Positions 1-7,410 of a stretch of 64,000 nt of DNA are shown here, one piece after another. Source of the DNA: Dactylosporangium fulvum (GTDB lineage Bacteria; Actinomycetota; Actinomycetes; Mycobacteriales; Micromonosporaceae). The position numbers were made by a program, and so were the translations under genes. Numbering within the stretch: position 1 is the stretch's first letter; every line of letters starts with the position of its first letter. The notes beneath the pieces are model-generated. The model ran no database searches. It was not told the DNA's origin and saw only the letters and a program-made list of their open reading frames with translations. The stretch covers positions 1,202,501 to 1,266,500 of the forward strand of contig NZ_CP073720.1 in NCBI RefSeq assembly GCF_025137375.1, written 5' to 3'.

Positions 1-559
1 TGCCCGCGTTGAAGTTCACGAAGCCCTCGTGCATGACCGTCGTGCCGGGGGCGAGGTGGGCGCCGAGACGGACCCGGTCGGCGTCGGCGATCCGCACGCC
101 CGGCGGCGTGACGTAGTCGACCATCCGCGGGAACTTGTCGATGCCGAACACGTTGAGCCGGCGACCGGCGAGCCGCTCGGCCAGGCGCAGCTCGTCGACG
201 CGCTCGGGCGGGCAGGGGCCGGCCGAGGTCCACGCCACGTTGGCCAGCAGGCCGAACTGGCCGTCGAGGTTGGCCTGGTGCGGCTGGACCAGGCGGTGGG
301 AGAGCAGGTGCAGGCGCAGGTAGACGTCGGCGGTGCTGGTCGGCGCGTCCCCGAGGGACTGGATCCCGACGCGGACCGGCTCGGTGCGCAGGCCGGGCAG
401 CGCCCCGCCGGAGGGCGCGGACAGGTCGGGGACATCCGAGGGCGCGTCGCCCAGGCCCAGGTGGCCGGCCGGGAACCAGACATCCAGCACCTGGCCCGAT
501 TCCGTCACGGTAGCCAGGCCGGAACCCCAGGCGGGCGAGTCGATGTAGGCGGTCGTCAC
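1..559 (-). CDS. dapD: Tetrahydrodipicolinate N-succinyltransferase, partial (C-terminus off window)
   Basis: Transfers succinyl from succinyl-CoA to tetrahydrodipicolinate in the cytoplasmic lysine/meso-diaminopimelate pathway. The reading frame on the minus strand runs off the left edge. Its last visible part reads GVRIADADRVRLGAHL followed by GTTVMHEGFVNFNAG, the left-handed beta-helix hexapeptide region typical of actinobacterial DapD. About 186 residues are present, so a substantial C-terminal part is missing. The start is chosen as GTG at 559 because a TAGCGT -10 element ends eight bases upstream, giving a leaderless mRNA. An in-frame ATG at 595 would overlap dapE and is less likely. 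The gene is divergent from dapE, which acts two steps later in the same pathway. Confidence 0.88.
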   Translation of the reverse strand, partial: MTTAYIDSPAWGSGLATVTESGQVLDVWFPAGHLGLGDAPSDVPDLSAPSGGALPGLRTEPVRVGIQSLGDAPTSTADVYLRLHLLSHRLVQPHQANLDGQFGLLANVAWTSAGPCPPERVDELRLAERLAGRRLNVFGIDKFPRMVDYVTPPGVRIADADRVRLGAHLAPGTTVMHEGFVNFNAG

Positions 560-567
560 GTGATCGA

Positions 568-586
568 ACGCTACCCCATCTACCGT
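568..586. promoter_or_regulatory. Divergent leaderless promoters of dapD and dapE
   Basis: Two oppositely facing -10 elements sit back to back. TAGCGT on the minus strand (573-568) lies eight bases before the dapD GTG at 559. TACCGT on the plus strand (581-586) lies seven bases before the dapE ATG at 594. Both spacings fit leaderless transcription as known in actinobacteria. No strong -35 was identified. Confidence 0.55.
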
Positions 587-593
587 GGACGAC

Positions 594-1652
594 ATGCTCA
601 CCCGTGATGTGCTCGCCGATCCCGTCGCCCTGACCCGGGCGCTCGTCGACATCGAATCGGTCTCCGGCAACGAGGCCGAGATCGCCGACCGCGTCCAGGA
701 GGTGCTGCCCGAGTGGCTCCGGACCGAACGGTTCGGCAACACCATCGTGGCCCGGACCGAGCTGGGCCGGCCGCAGCGGGTGGTGCTCGCCGGGCACCTC
801 GACACAGTGCCGCTGCACGACAACTGGCCGTCCACTGTGGAAGGCAACCTTATGCACGGCTGCGGCACCTCCGACATGAAGTCCGGCACCGCGATCGCGC
901 TCCACCTGGCCGTGACCGAGCCGGAGCCCCGCCACGACGTGACCTACGTCTTCTACGAGTGCGAAGAGGTCGACTCCGCCCTCAACGGGCTGAAGATCCT
1001 GGCCGACGTCCGGCCGGAACTGCTGACGGACGCCTCGTTCGCGGTACTGCTCGAGCCGACGCACGGCCTGGTCGAGGCGGGCTGCCAGGGGACGCTACGG
1101 GCGCTCGTGCGCACCAGCGGCAAGCGCGCCCACTCCGCGCGGTCCTGGCTGGGTGACAACGCCATCCACAAGGCGGCACCCGTCCTGCAGAGTTTGCAGC
1201 GGTACCGCGAGCGCATCGTCACGATCGACGGCTGTGAGTTCCACGAAGGGCTGAACGCCGTGCGCATCTCCGGCGGCGTCGCCGGCAACGTGATCCCGGA
1301 CGAGTGCGTCGTCGAGGTCAACTTCCGCTTCGCGCCGGACCGCTCCGAGGCCGACGCGCAGGACCACGTCCGCGAGGTGTTCGAGGGGTTCGACGTGGAG
1401 GTCGTCGATTCGGCACCCGGCGCGCTGCCGGGTCTCGACGAGCCACCGGCGCAGGATTTCCTGGCGGCCATCGGCCGCCCGCCGCGGGCGAAGCTCGGCT
1501 GGACCGACGTGGCCCGGTTCGCGACGCTGGGCATCCCCGGGCTGAACTACGGGCCGGGCGACCCCAATTTGGCCCACAAGCAGGACGAGCACGTCGAGAT
1601 CGACAAGATCGTCGAAGGTGCGGCGGTCGTGCGCCGCTGGCTGAGCAGGTAG
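594..1652 (+). CDS. dapE: Succinyl-diaminopimelate desuccinylase
   Basis: An M20-family zinc amidohydrolase that releases succinate from N-succinyl-LL-diaminopimelate, the step before LL-DAP epimerisation in lysine and peptidoglycan synthesis. Metal-site motifs are present in order: AGHLDTVP, GCGTSDMKSG, the Glu pair in ECEEVD, EPTHG, and the C-terminal His in LAHKQDEHV. At about 352 residues it has normal length. ATG 594 is preferred over the in-frame GTG at 585 because TACCGT at 581-586 gives a leaderless start at 594. It is divergent from dapD. Reaction and family are established knowledge; the start is inferred. Confidence 0.93.
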   Translation: MLTRDVLADPVALTRALVDIESVSGNEAEIADRVQEVLPEWLRTERFGNTIVARTELGRPQRVVLAGHLDTVPLHDNWPSTVEGNLMHGCGTSDMKSGTAIALHLAVTEPEPRHDVTYVFYECEEVDSALNGLKILADVRPELLTDASFAVLLEPTHGLVEAGCQGTLRALVRTSGKRAHSARSWLGDNAIHKAAPVLQSLQRYRERIVTIDGCEFHEGLNAVRISGGVAGNVIPDECVVEVNFRFAPDRSEADAQDHVREVFEGFDVEVVDSAPGALPGLDEPPAQDFLAAIGRPPRAKLGWTDVARFATLGIPGLNYGPGDPNLAHKQDEHVEIDKIVEGAAVVRRWLSR

Positions 1653-1784
1653 TTACTCGGCCGGCTTGTCCGAAGCGTCGCGCGGCGCGTCGGGCAGGCT
1701 GGCCATCATCCGCCGGACCGCGAGCACCTCGCGGATCCGCCGGTTCATCTGCCGCTTGCGGCGATCGTGCTCGGTTCGCGTCAT
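1653..1784 (-). CDS. Small basic hypothetical protein (43 aa)
   Basis: A short frame convergent with dapE, directly abutting its stop. The predicted product is very rich in Arg and Met, with an amphipathic helical look (EHDRRKRQMNRRIREVL). A purine-rich GGGGGGTG stretch lies just before the ATG at 1784, which supports this start over a longer frame. I do not recognise a named family. It is predicted cytoplasmic; a role in nucleic-acid binding is only suggested by charge. It could be a chance frame, but codon positions look actinobacterial and the stop fits tightly against dapE. Confidence 0.5.
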   Translation of the reverse strand: MTRTEHDRRKRQMNRRIREVLAVRRMMASLPDAPRDASDKPAE

Positions 1785-1907
1785 CGCGGTCACCCCCCCA
1801 CACCGTGCACCCAGGTATACCGGGTACGACGCCGTGGCAGGCGGAAACGTTGCACTCTGCACCTGATTTCTTACCGAACCGCGACATTCGGTCCGGCCGA
1901 AGGGTGT

Positions 1908-2702
1908 TCAGCGGGGTGCGCGCGGTCCGGTGACAAACGTCCGGCCGTCCGGATACGGCCACGGATTGGCCACGCAGCCCTCCAGGCCGAACGTCTGCCG
2001 GGCCATCACCGGGGCCGGCGCACCCTTGCGTGGGCAGATCGCGTGACCGTTGCCGAGGAAGTGGCCGACCTCATGGTTCATGACCATGTCCCGGTAGTCG
2101 GAGAGCTGCGGATACCAGGCGACGCCGAGCAGCCACCGCTTCAGGTTGATGATCACGTCCCGTCCACCCCGGCAGGACACCTCGCCCTGGGTGCGCACAC
2201 CCCGCCGCGCGCACATGGTGTCGGTGGTCGAGGGCGTGGCCAGGTGCACGGTCAGCTCGCTGGGGGAGCCGGACGGCACCCGCTGGAACGACCACCGGCC
2301 GGAGGCGATCCAGCTGCGCGGGTCGCTGAGCGTCTCGTGGACCGCAGCCGCGAACACCTCGGGGTCGACGCCCGAGCCCTCCTCGGCCGCCACGACGTAC
2401 CGCACCAGGTGGCCGGCGGTGCCGGCCCGGTCACCGCCGGTGGCCGAGAACTGGAAGCGGCCGGTCCCGCGGGCCGGGACGGTGACCGGCGTCGGTGACA
2501 GGGACGGCGTGGGTGACGGGGACGCCGCGGGTGACGGCGCGGCCGGGGACGCGGCGGCGGACGTGGCGGACGGTGCCGGGTCCGACGGCGCGGCGAGCGG
2601 CGGTGGCGCGGGGGAGGACGAGCTCAGGCCATACCACACCAAGGAAGAACCCAGCAGCAGGACGCAGACCGCCGCAACCACCATCCACCACCGGCCCGCC
2701 AT
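1908..2702 (-). CDS. Secreted/anchored DUF3152 protein with zinc-protease motif
   Basis: A 264-residue protein with a short N-terminal membrane helix (residues about 4-24, VVAAVCVLLLG) followed by a Ser/Pro/Ala-rich linker to about residue 85 and then the DUF3152 domain. The motif HEVGHFLGNGH at about residues 210-220 matches a metzincin-like HExxH-x5-H zinc site, and two Cys pairs could form disulfides outside the membrane. The family is widespread in actinobacteria, but its substrate is not established to my knowledge. The start is ATG 2702, just before the hydrophobic segment. Its upstream region faces the LOG gene at 2773, so the two are divergently transcribed. Confidence 0.82.
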   Translation of the reverse strand: MAGRWWMVVAAVCVLLLGSSLVWYGLSSSSPAPPPLAAPSDPAPSATSAAASPAAPSPAASPSPTPSLSPTPVTVPARGTGRFQFSATGGDRAGTAGHLVRYVVAAEEGSGVDPEVFAAAVHETLSDPRSWIASGRWSFQRVPSGSPSELTVHLATPSTTDTMCARRGVRTQGEVSCRGGRDVIINLKRWLLGVAWYPQLSDYRDMVMNHEVGHFLGNGHAICPRKGAPAPVMARQTFGLEGCVANPWPYPDGRTFVTGPRAPR

Positions 2703-2759
2703 GGGTGCATTGCTATCACGTGCCGGCGGGCTGGTCGGCCCCGTCTTCTGTGATCCACG

Positions 2760-2765
2760 TACCGT
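2760..2765 (+). promoter_or_regulatory. -10 element, leaderless LOG gene
   Basis: TACCGT followed by seven bases and the ATG at 2773. It fits the leaderless pattern seen at several other genes here. Confidence 0.45.
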
Positions 2766-2772
2766 GGCACAC

Positions 2773-3576
2773 ATGACCGACGCAGAGAGCAGCCAACCCC
2801 GGGAGCGGCATCGCGGCATGGTGACCCTGCGGCGTGACGCGATTCCGCCGAGCACCGCCGACGAGCGGCTGCTCGACTCGCGTCTGCGCCACGAGTGGAA
2901 GACCAAGGACGCGTGGCGGGCGTTGCGCATCCTCAGCGAGTTCGTCGAGGGCTTCGACACGCTCGCCGACCTGCCGCCGGCCGTCAGCGTGTTCGGCTCC
3001 GCGCGCAGCAAGCCGGACAGCCCGGAGTGGAAGCTCGGCGAGGAGCTCGGCGCGGCGCTCGCACGGGCGGGATACGCGATCATCACCGGCGGCGGGCCGG
3101 GCGTCATGGAGGCCGCCAACAAGGGCGCCACCGAGGCCGGTGGGCTCTCCGTCGGCCTGGGCATCGAGCTGCCGTTCGAGCAGGGCCTCAACCAGTGGGT
3201 CGATCTCGGCATCGACTTCCGGTACTTCTTCGCCCGCAAGACGATGTTCGTGAAGTACGCGCAGGCGTTCGTCGTGCTGCCGGGCGGCTTCGGCACGCTC
3301 GACGAGCTGTTCGAGGCCGTCACGCTGGTCCAGACCAGGAAGGTCACCCGGTTCCCGGTCGTGCTCATGGGCCGGTCGTACTGGCAGGGCCTGCTGGACT
3401 GGATCCGTGAGACCATGATGGCCGACGGCAAGATCGGTCCGGAGGACCTGCAACTGCTGTTCGTGACCGACGACGTCGACGAGGCGGTGCGGCACATCGT
3501 CGAGGCCGGGGAGCACCTCGACGAGGTCCAGTCGGCGTCGGCGCGGCGTGCGGCGCGTGAGGCGGGCGACAGCTGA
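2773..3576 (+). CDS. LOG-family protein (TIGR00730), long paralogue
   Basis: A 267-residue protein of the lysine-decarboxylase-like/LOG family, whose characterised members are nucleoside-5'-monophosphate phosphoribohydrolases that release free cytokinin-type bases. The Rossmann-type core carries ITGGGPGVMEAANKGA near residue 100 and the family signature PGGFGTLDELFE around residue 175. It has an N-terminal extension of about 70 residues lacking in the shorter paralogue. Its stop overlaps the start of the next LOG gene by one base (TGATG), so the two are translationally coupled. The in vivo substrate is not predictable. Confidence 0.85.
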   Translation: MTDAESSQPRERHRGMVTLRRDAIPPSTADERLLDSRLRHEWKTKDAWRALRILSEFVEGFDTLADLPPAVSVFGSARSKPDSPEWKLGEELGAALARAGYAIITGGGPGVMEAANKGATEAGGLSVGLGIELPFEQGLNQWVDLGIDFRYFFARKTMFVKYAQAFVVLPGGFGTLDELFEAVTLVQTRKVTRFPVVLMGRSYWQGLLDWIRETMMADGKIGPEDLQLLFVTDDVDEAVRHIVEAGEHLDEVQSASARRAAREAGDS

Positions 3577-4127
3577 TGGCGTCCATCGGCGTGTTCTGCG
3601 CCTCGTCCCAGCGGCTCGACCAGCGCTGGCTCGATCTCGCCCACGAGCTGGGGCTCGAGATCGCGCGGCGGGGCCACGAGCTGGTCTCCGGCGGCGGATG
3701 CGTCGGCATGATGGGCGCCGTCGCGGACGGTGCCCGGGCGGGCGGCGGCCGCACGTACGGCGTGATCCCCCAGTCCCTCGTTGATCTCGAGGTCGCCGAC
3801 ACCAAGTCCGACGAGCTCGTCGTCACCGACGGCATGGCCTCCCGCAAGACCATGATGATCGAGAAGTCCGACGCGTTCATCACGCTGCCCGGCGGCCTCG
3901 GCACCCTCGACGAGCTCTTCGAGGTCTGGACGACGGGGATGCTCGGCCTGCACCGCAAGCCGCTGCTGCTCCTGGACGCCGACAACTTCTACGGCGGCCT
4001 GCTCTCCTGGTTGGGCACGCTCGCCGACCAGGAGTTCGTCCGCCCCTCGGCGCTGGCGTTGCTGATGGTGTCGCGCGGTGTCGGTGAGTCGCTGGACCTG
4101 ATCGAAGCGTCGTTGCTCGGCGCATGA
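3576..4127 (+). CDS. LOG-family protein (TIGR00730), short paralogue
   Basis: A 183-residue LOG family member of typical length. SGGGCVGMMGAVADGA near residues 40-55 and PGGLGTLDELFE near residue 108 are the two hallmark loops that bind AMP and hold the catalytic Arg/Glu. Known relatives cleave the N-glycosidic bond of nucleotide 5'-monophosphates. It begins on the last base of the preceding LOG gene's stop codon (TGATG), so they form a two-gene operon of diverged paralogues. The pair lies directly upstream of adnA with about 66 intergenic bases, and may or may not be co-transcribed with it. Confidence 0.86.
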   Translation: MASIGVFCASSQRLDQRWLDLAHELGLEIARRGHELVSGGGCVGMMGAVADGARAGGGRTYGVIPQSLVDLEVADTKSDELVVTDGMASRKTMMIEKSDAFITLPGGLGTLDELFEVWTTGMLGLHRKPLLLLDADNFYGGLLSWLGTLADQEFVRPSALALLMVSRGVGESLDLIEASLLGA

Positions 4128-4193
4128 CGGTCCGGAGGGCAGCGGAGGCCGCATGACCGAAGAATTGTCGGTCGGTCATGGTTCGATAGCCGC

Positions 4194-7100
4194 GTGACCG
4201 CGACAGCTTCCCCTGTGGGGCCGCGCCGTGCCTATCGGCTGGTGCGACGGCCCACGATGGCGGTCGCCCCGGTCGGCGCCGATCCCTGGCAGCGACTCGT
4301 GGTCGAGCACACCGCCGGCCCGCTGCTCGTCATCGGTGGCCCCGGCACCGGCAAGACCTCCACGCTGGTCGAGGCGGTCGCCGCGCGGGTCGCCGACGGC
4401 GTCGATCCGGAGCGCATCCTCGTGCTGACCTTCGGGCGGCGTGGTGCCGTGCGGCTGCGCGACCGCATCGAGGCCCGGCTCGGGCGCGCCGCCGGCCTCC
4501 GCACGACCGCGGAGCCGATGGTCCGCACGTTTCACGGTTATGCGTTCGGCCTGCTGCGCCGGGCGGCCGTCGAGCGGGGCGAGCCGTCGCCGCGCCTGCT
4601 CACCGGCCCCGAGCAGGACCTCGTCATCCGCGAGCTGCTCGCCGGCGGCACCGTGGCCTGGCCGGAGTCGCTGGAGGGCGCGCTCGGCACCCGAGCCTTC
4701 GCCACCGAGCTGCGCGACCTGCTCTTGCGCGCCGTCGAGCGCGGGGTGGGCCCGGCCGACCTGGCGCGCCTGGCGACGATCCACGGCCGTGCCGACTGGG
4801 CCGCCGGTGCCCGGTTCTTCGAGGAATATCTCCAGGTCCTGGCATTGCGCGACGCCACGACGAGGGGTTCCGTGGCATACGACTACGCCGAGTTGGTCCG
4901 TGCTGCCGGGGCCCTCCTGCTGGACGCGCCCGACCTGCTGGCCGCGGAGCGCCGCCGGCTGTCGTTCGTTTACCTCGACGAGCTGCCCGACACCGACCCG
5001 GCACAGATCGAGCTCCTGGAGCTCATCGCGGGCAACGGCGCACACCTCGTCGCGTTCGCCGACCCCGACTCGTCGACGTTCGCCTTCCGTGGCGCCGACC
5101 CCTCGATCGTCGGCGAGTTCCCGTCCCGCTTCCCGACCTCGGCCGGCGCGCCCGCCCCGCAGGTGACGCTGCCGCACTCGCGGCGGCTCGGCGAGGGCCT
5201 CCTGGCGCCGACCCGGCGCGTCGCGGTGCGCCTGCGCGGCCCTTCCAGGCACCGCCTCCTGCGGCCGGCGCACCCGGGCGGCACCGTCGAGACACGCACG
5301 TTCGCCTCGGAGACCGCCGAGGCGGCGTTCCTCGCGCACCGCCTCCGCGAGGCGCACCTGCTGCGCGGCGTGCCCTGGTCCCGGATGGCCGTGATCGTGC
5401 GGTCCACGGCCCGGCAGCTCGCGCCGTTGCAGCGGGCGCTGCACTCGGCGGGCGTGCCGACCGTGACCGAGTCCGAGGACCTCCCGCTGCACCTCCAGCC
5501 GGCCATCGCGCCGCTGCTGCTGCTCCTGCGCTGCGCCCTCGACGAGGCCCGGCTCGACGAGGACGCGGCGATCGCGCTGCTGCACTCGCCGTTCGGCGGC
5601 GCCGATCCGCTGGCCGAGCGGCGGCTGCGGCAGGGCCTGCGGGCGCTCGCCCTGGCGGCCGGCAGCCGGCGGCCGTCGGGCGTGCTGCTGGTCGCGGCCC
5701 TGAAGGACCCTGCCGAGCTGGCCATGGTCGAGCGGCGCTGGGCGGCACCGGCGCGGACGGTTGCCCGGCTGCTCCACGAGGCCCGGGACGTCGCGGCCCG
5801 GCCCGGCGCCACCGCCGAAGAGGTGCTGTGGGCGGTCTGGCACGCCAGCGGCCTGGCCGACCGCTGGTCCATGATCAGCTCGCGCGGTGGCCACCGGGGC
5901 GCCGCCGCCGACCGCGACCTCGACGCGGTCGTGTCGCTGTTCGACGCCGCGGCCCGGTTCACCGACCGGCTGCCCGGTGCCGGGACCGAGGTCTTCCTCG
6001 ACCACGTCGAGGGCCAGGACCTGCCGGCCGACTCGCTCGCCCCGTCCGCTGACCGGGGTGACGCCGTGCGCATCCTCACCGCGCACGCCGCCAAGGGCCT
6101 GGAGTGGGACGTCGTCGGGGTCGCCGGCGTGCAAGAGGGCGTCTGGCCCGACCTGCGGCTGCGGGGCAGCGTCCTCGGCTCGGAGCTGCTGGTCGAGGTG
6201 CTGGCCGGGCGCACGATGGAGACGATGGGCCGGCTGTCGGCGCTGCTCGACGAGGAGCGCCGGCTGTTCTACGTCGCGGTGACCCGGGCCCGCGAGCAGA
6301 TGCTCGTCACCGCCGTCGCGTCCGGCGACGGCGAGGAGCAGCCGAGCCGGTTCCTCACCGAGCTGTCCAGCGACGAGGAGCTCGACGGGCAGGCCACGTT
6401 CGAGACGCCGCGCGCCCTCACACTGCCGACGCTCGTCGCCGAGCTGCGGGTCGCGCTCGTCGACCCTGACGCCACCGACGCCGAGCGCGTGGCGGCCGCC
6501 GAGGTGCTGGCGCGGCTCGCCGTCGAGGGTGTGCCGGGCGCCGATCCCGACACCTGGTGGGGGCTGTCGGCGCTCTCCGACGACCGGCCGCTCGTCGACC
6601 CGGGCGAGCCGGTCCAGGTCACCCCGTCGACGGTCGAGAGCGTCGACCGGTGCAGCCTGCGGTGGCTGCTGGAGCGGCACGGCGGATCGCTCACCCCGTC
6701 GCCCGAGCAGTCGATCGGCAACCTCGTCCACGCCGCGGCCATGCTCGCCTCCGACGCGACCGTCGACCGGGCGCAGCTCGTGGCCTACGTCGCCGACCGG
6801 TTCGACGCCATCGAGCTGTCCGCGCGCTGGTTGGCCGGGCGTGAGCGGGAACGCGCCGAGACGATGCTCGACAAGCTCATCGGCTGGTTGGCCGGCAACC
6901 CCCGCCGGCTGGTCGCGATCGAGCAGGACTTCCTCGTCGAGCTGGCCGACCCGGAGGCGCCGGTCGAGATCAAGGGCCGGGTCGACCGGCTGGAGCTCGA
7001 CGACCAGGGCCGGCTGGTGGTCGTCGACCTGAAGACCGGCAAGACCATCCCCGCCAACGCCAACCTCGCCGAGCATCCGCAGCTGGCGGCCTACCAGGCC

Positions 7101-7379
7101 GCGATCGAGCTCGGCGCGTTCCAGGAGTCCGACGTCGCCGGCGGCGCCGCGCTCATCCAGCTCGGCGGCGACACCAACACCGCCCGCGAGCAGGTCCAGG
7201 CGCCGCTCAGCGAGGCCGACGACCCCAACTGGGCGCGTGCGCTGGTCCAGCGCACGGCGAAGACGATGGCGGCGTCGACCTTCAGCGCGGTCGTCAACAA
7301 CAAATGCCGGGTCTGCCCGGTGAAGACCTCGTGCCCGGTGTCCGGCAAGGGCCGCCACGTGACGGGCACGGACACATGA
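4194..7379 (+). CDS. adnA: Helicase-nuclease subunit AdnA
   Basis: A 1061-residue UvrD-like motor fused to a RecB-like nuclease; the first subunit of AdnAB, the actinobacterial double-strand-break resection machine. Walker A is GGPGTGKTS (48-56). Motif II is divergent, DELPD at about 262-266, where active SF1 helicases usually have DExQD. The C-terminal nuclease shows VEIKGRVDRLEL and VVDLKTGK. Four cysteines (C820, C1038, C1041, C1047) are placed to hold an Fe-S cluster as in AddB-type nucleases. The start is a GTG at 4194. The partner adnB follows after 31 bases. The order adnA-adnB matches mycobacteria. Confidence 0.9.
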   Translation: MTATASPVGPRRAYRLVRRPTMAVAPVGADPWQRLVVEHTAGPLLVIGGPGTGKTSTLVEAVAARVADGVDPERILVLTFGRRGAVRLRDRIEARLGRAAGLRTTAEPMVRTFHGYAFGLLRRAAVERGEPSPRLLTGPEQDLVIRELLAGGTVAWPESLEGALGTRAFATELRDLLLRAVERGVGPADLARLATIHGRADWAAGARFFEEYLQVLALRDATTRGSVAYDYAELVRAAGALLLDAPDLLAAERRRLSFVYLDELPDTDPAQIELLELIAGNGAHLVAFADPDSSTFAFRGADPSIVGEFPSRFPTSAGAPAPQVTLPHSRRLGEGLLAPTRRVAVRLRGPSRHRLLRPAHPGGTVETRTFASETAEAAFLAHRLREAHLLRGVPWSRMAVIVRSTARQLAPLQRALHSAGVPTVTESEDLPLHLQPAIAPLLLLLRCALDEARLDEDAAIALLHSPFGGADPLAERRLRQGLRALALAAGSRRPSGVLLVAALKDPAELAMVERRWAAPARTVARLLHEARDVAARPGATAEEVLWAVWHASGLADRWSMISSRGGHRGAAADRDLDAVVSLFDAAARFTDRLPGAGTEVFLDHVEGQDLPADSLAPSADRGDAVRILTAHAAKGLEWDVVGVAGVQEGVWPDLRLRGSVLGSELLVEVLAGRTMETMGRLSALLDEERRLFYVAVTRAREQMLVTAVASGDGEEQPSRFLTELSSDEELDGQATFETPRALTLPTLVAELRVALVDPDATDAERVAAAEVLARLAVEGVPGADPDTWWGLSALSDDRPLVDPGEPVQVTPSTVESVDRCSLRWLLERHGGSLTPSPEQSIGNLVHAAAMLASDATVDRAQLVAYVADRFDAIELSARWLAGRERERAETMLDKLIGWLAGNPRRLVAIEQDFLVELADPEAPVEIKGRVDRLELDDQGRLVVVDLKTGKTIPANANLAEHPQLAAYQAAIELGAFQESDVAGGAALIQLGGDTNTAREQVQAPLSEADDPNWARALVQRTAKTMAASTFSAVVNNKCRVCPVKTSCPVSGKGRHVTGTDT

Positions 7380-7410
7380 CCGGGCCGGAGCGGAGCGGAG
7401 GGGAGGACGC

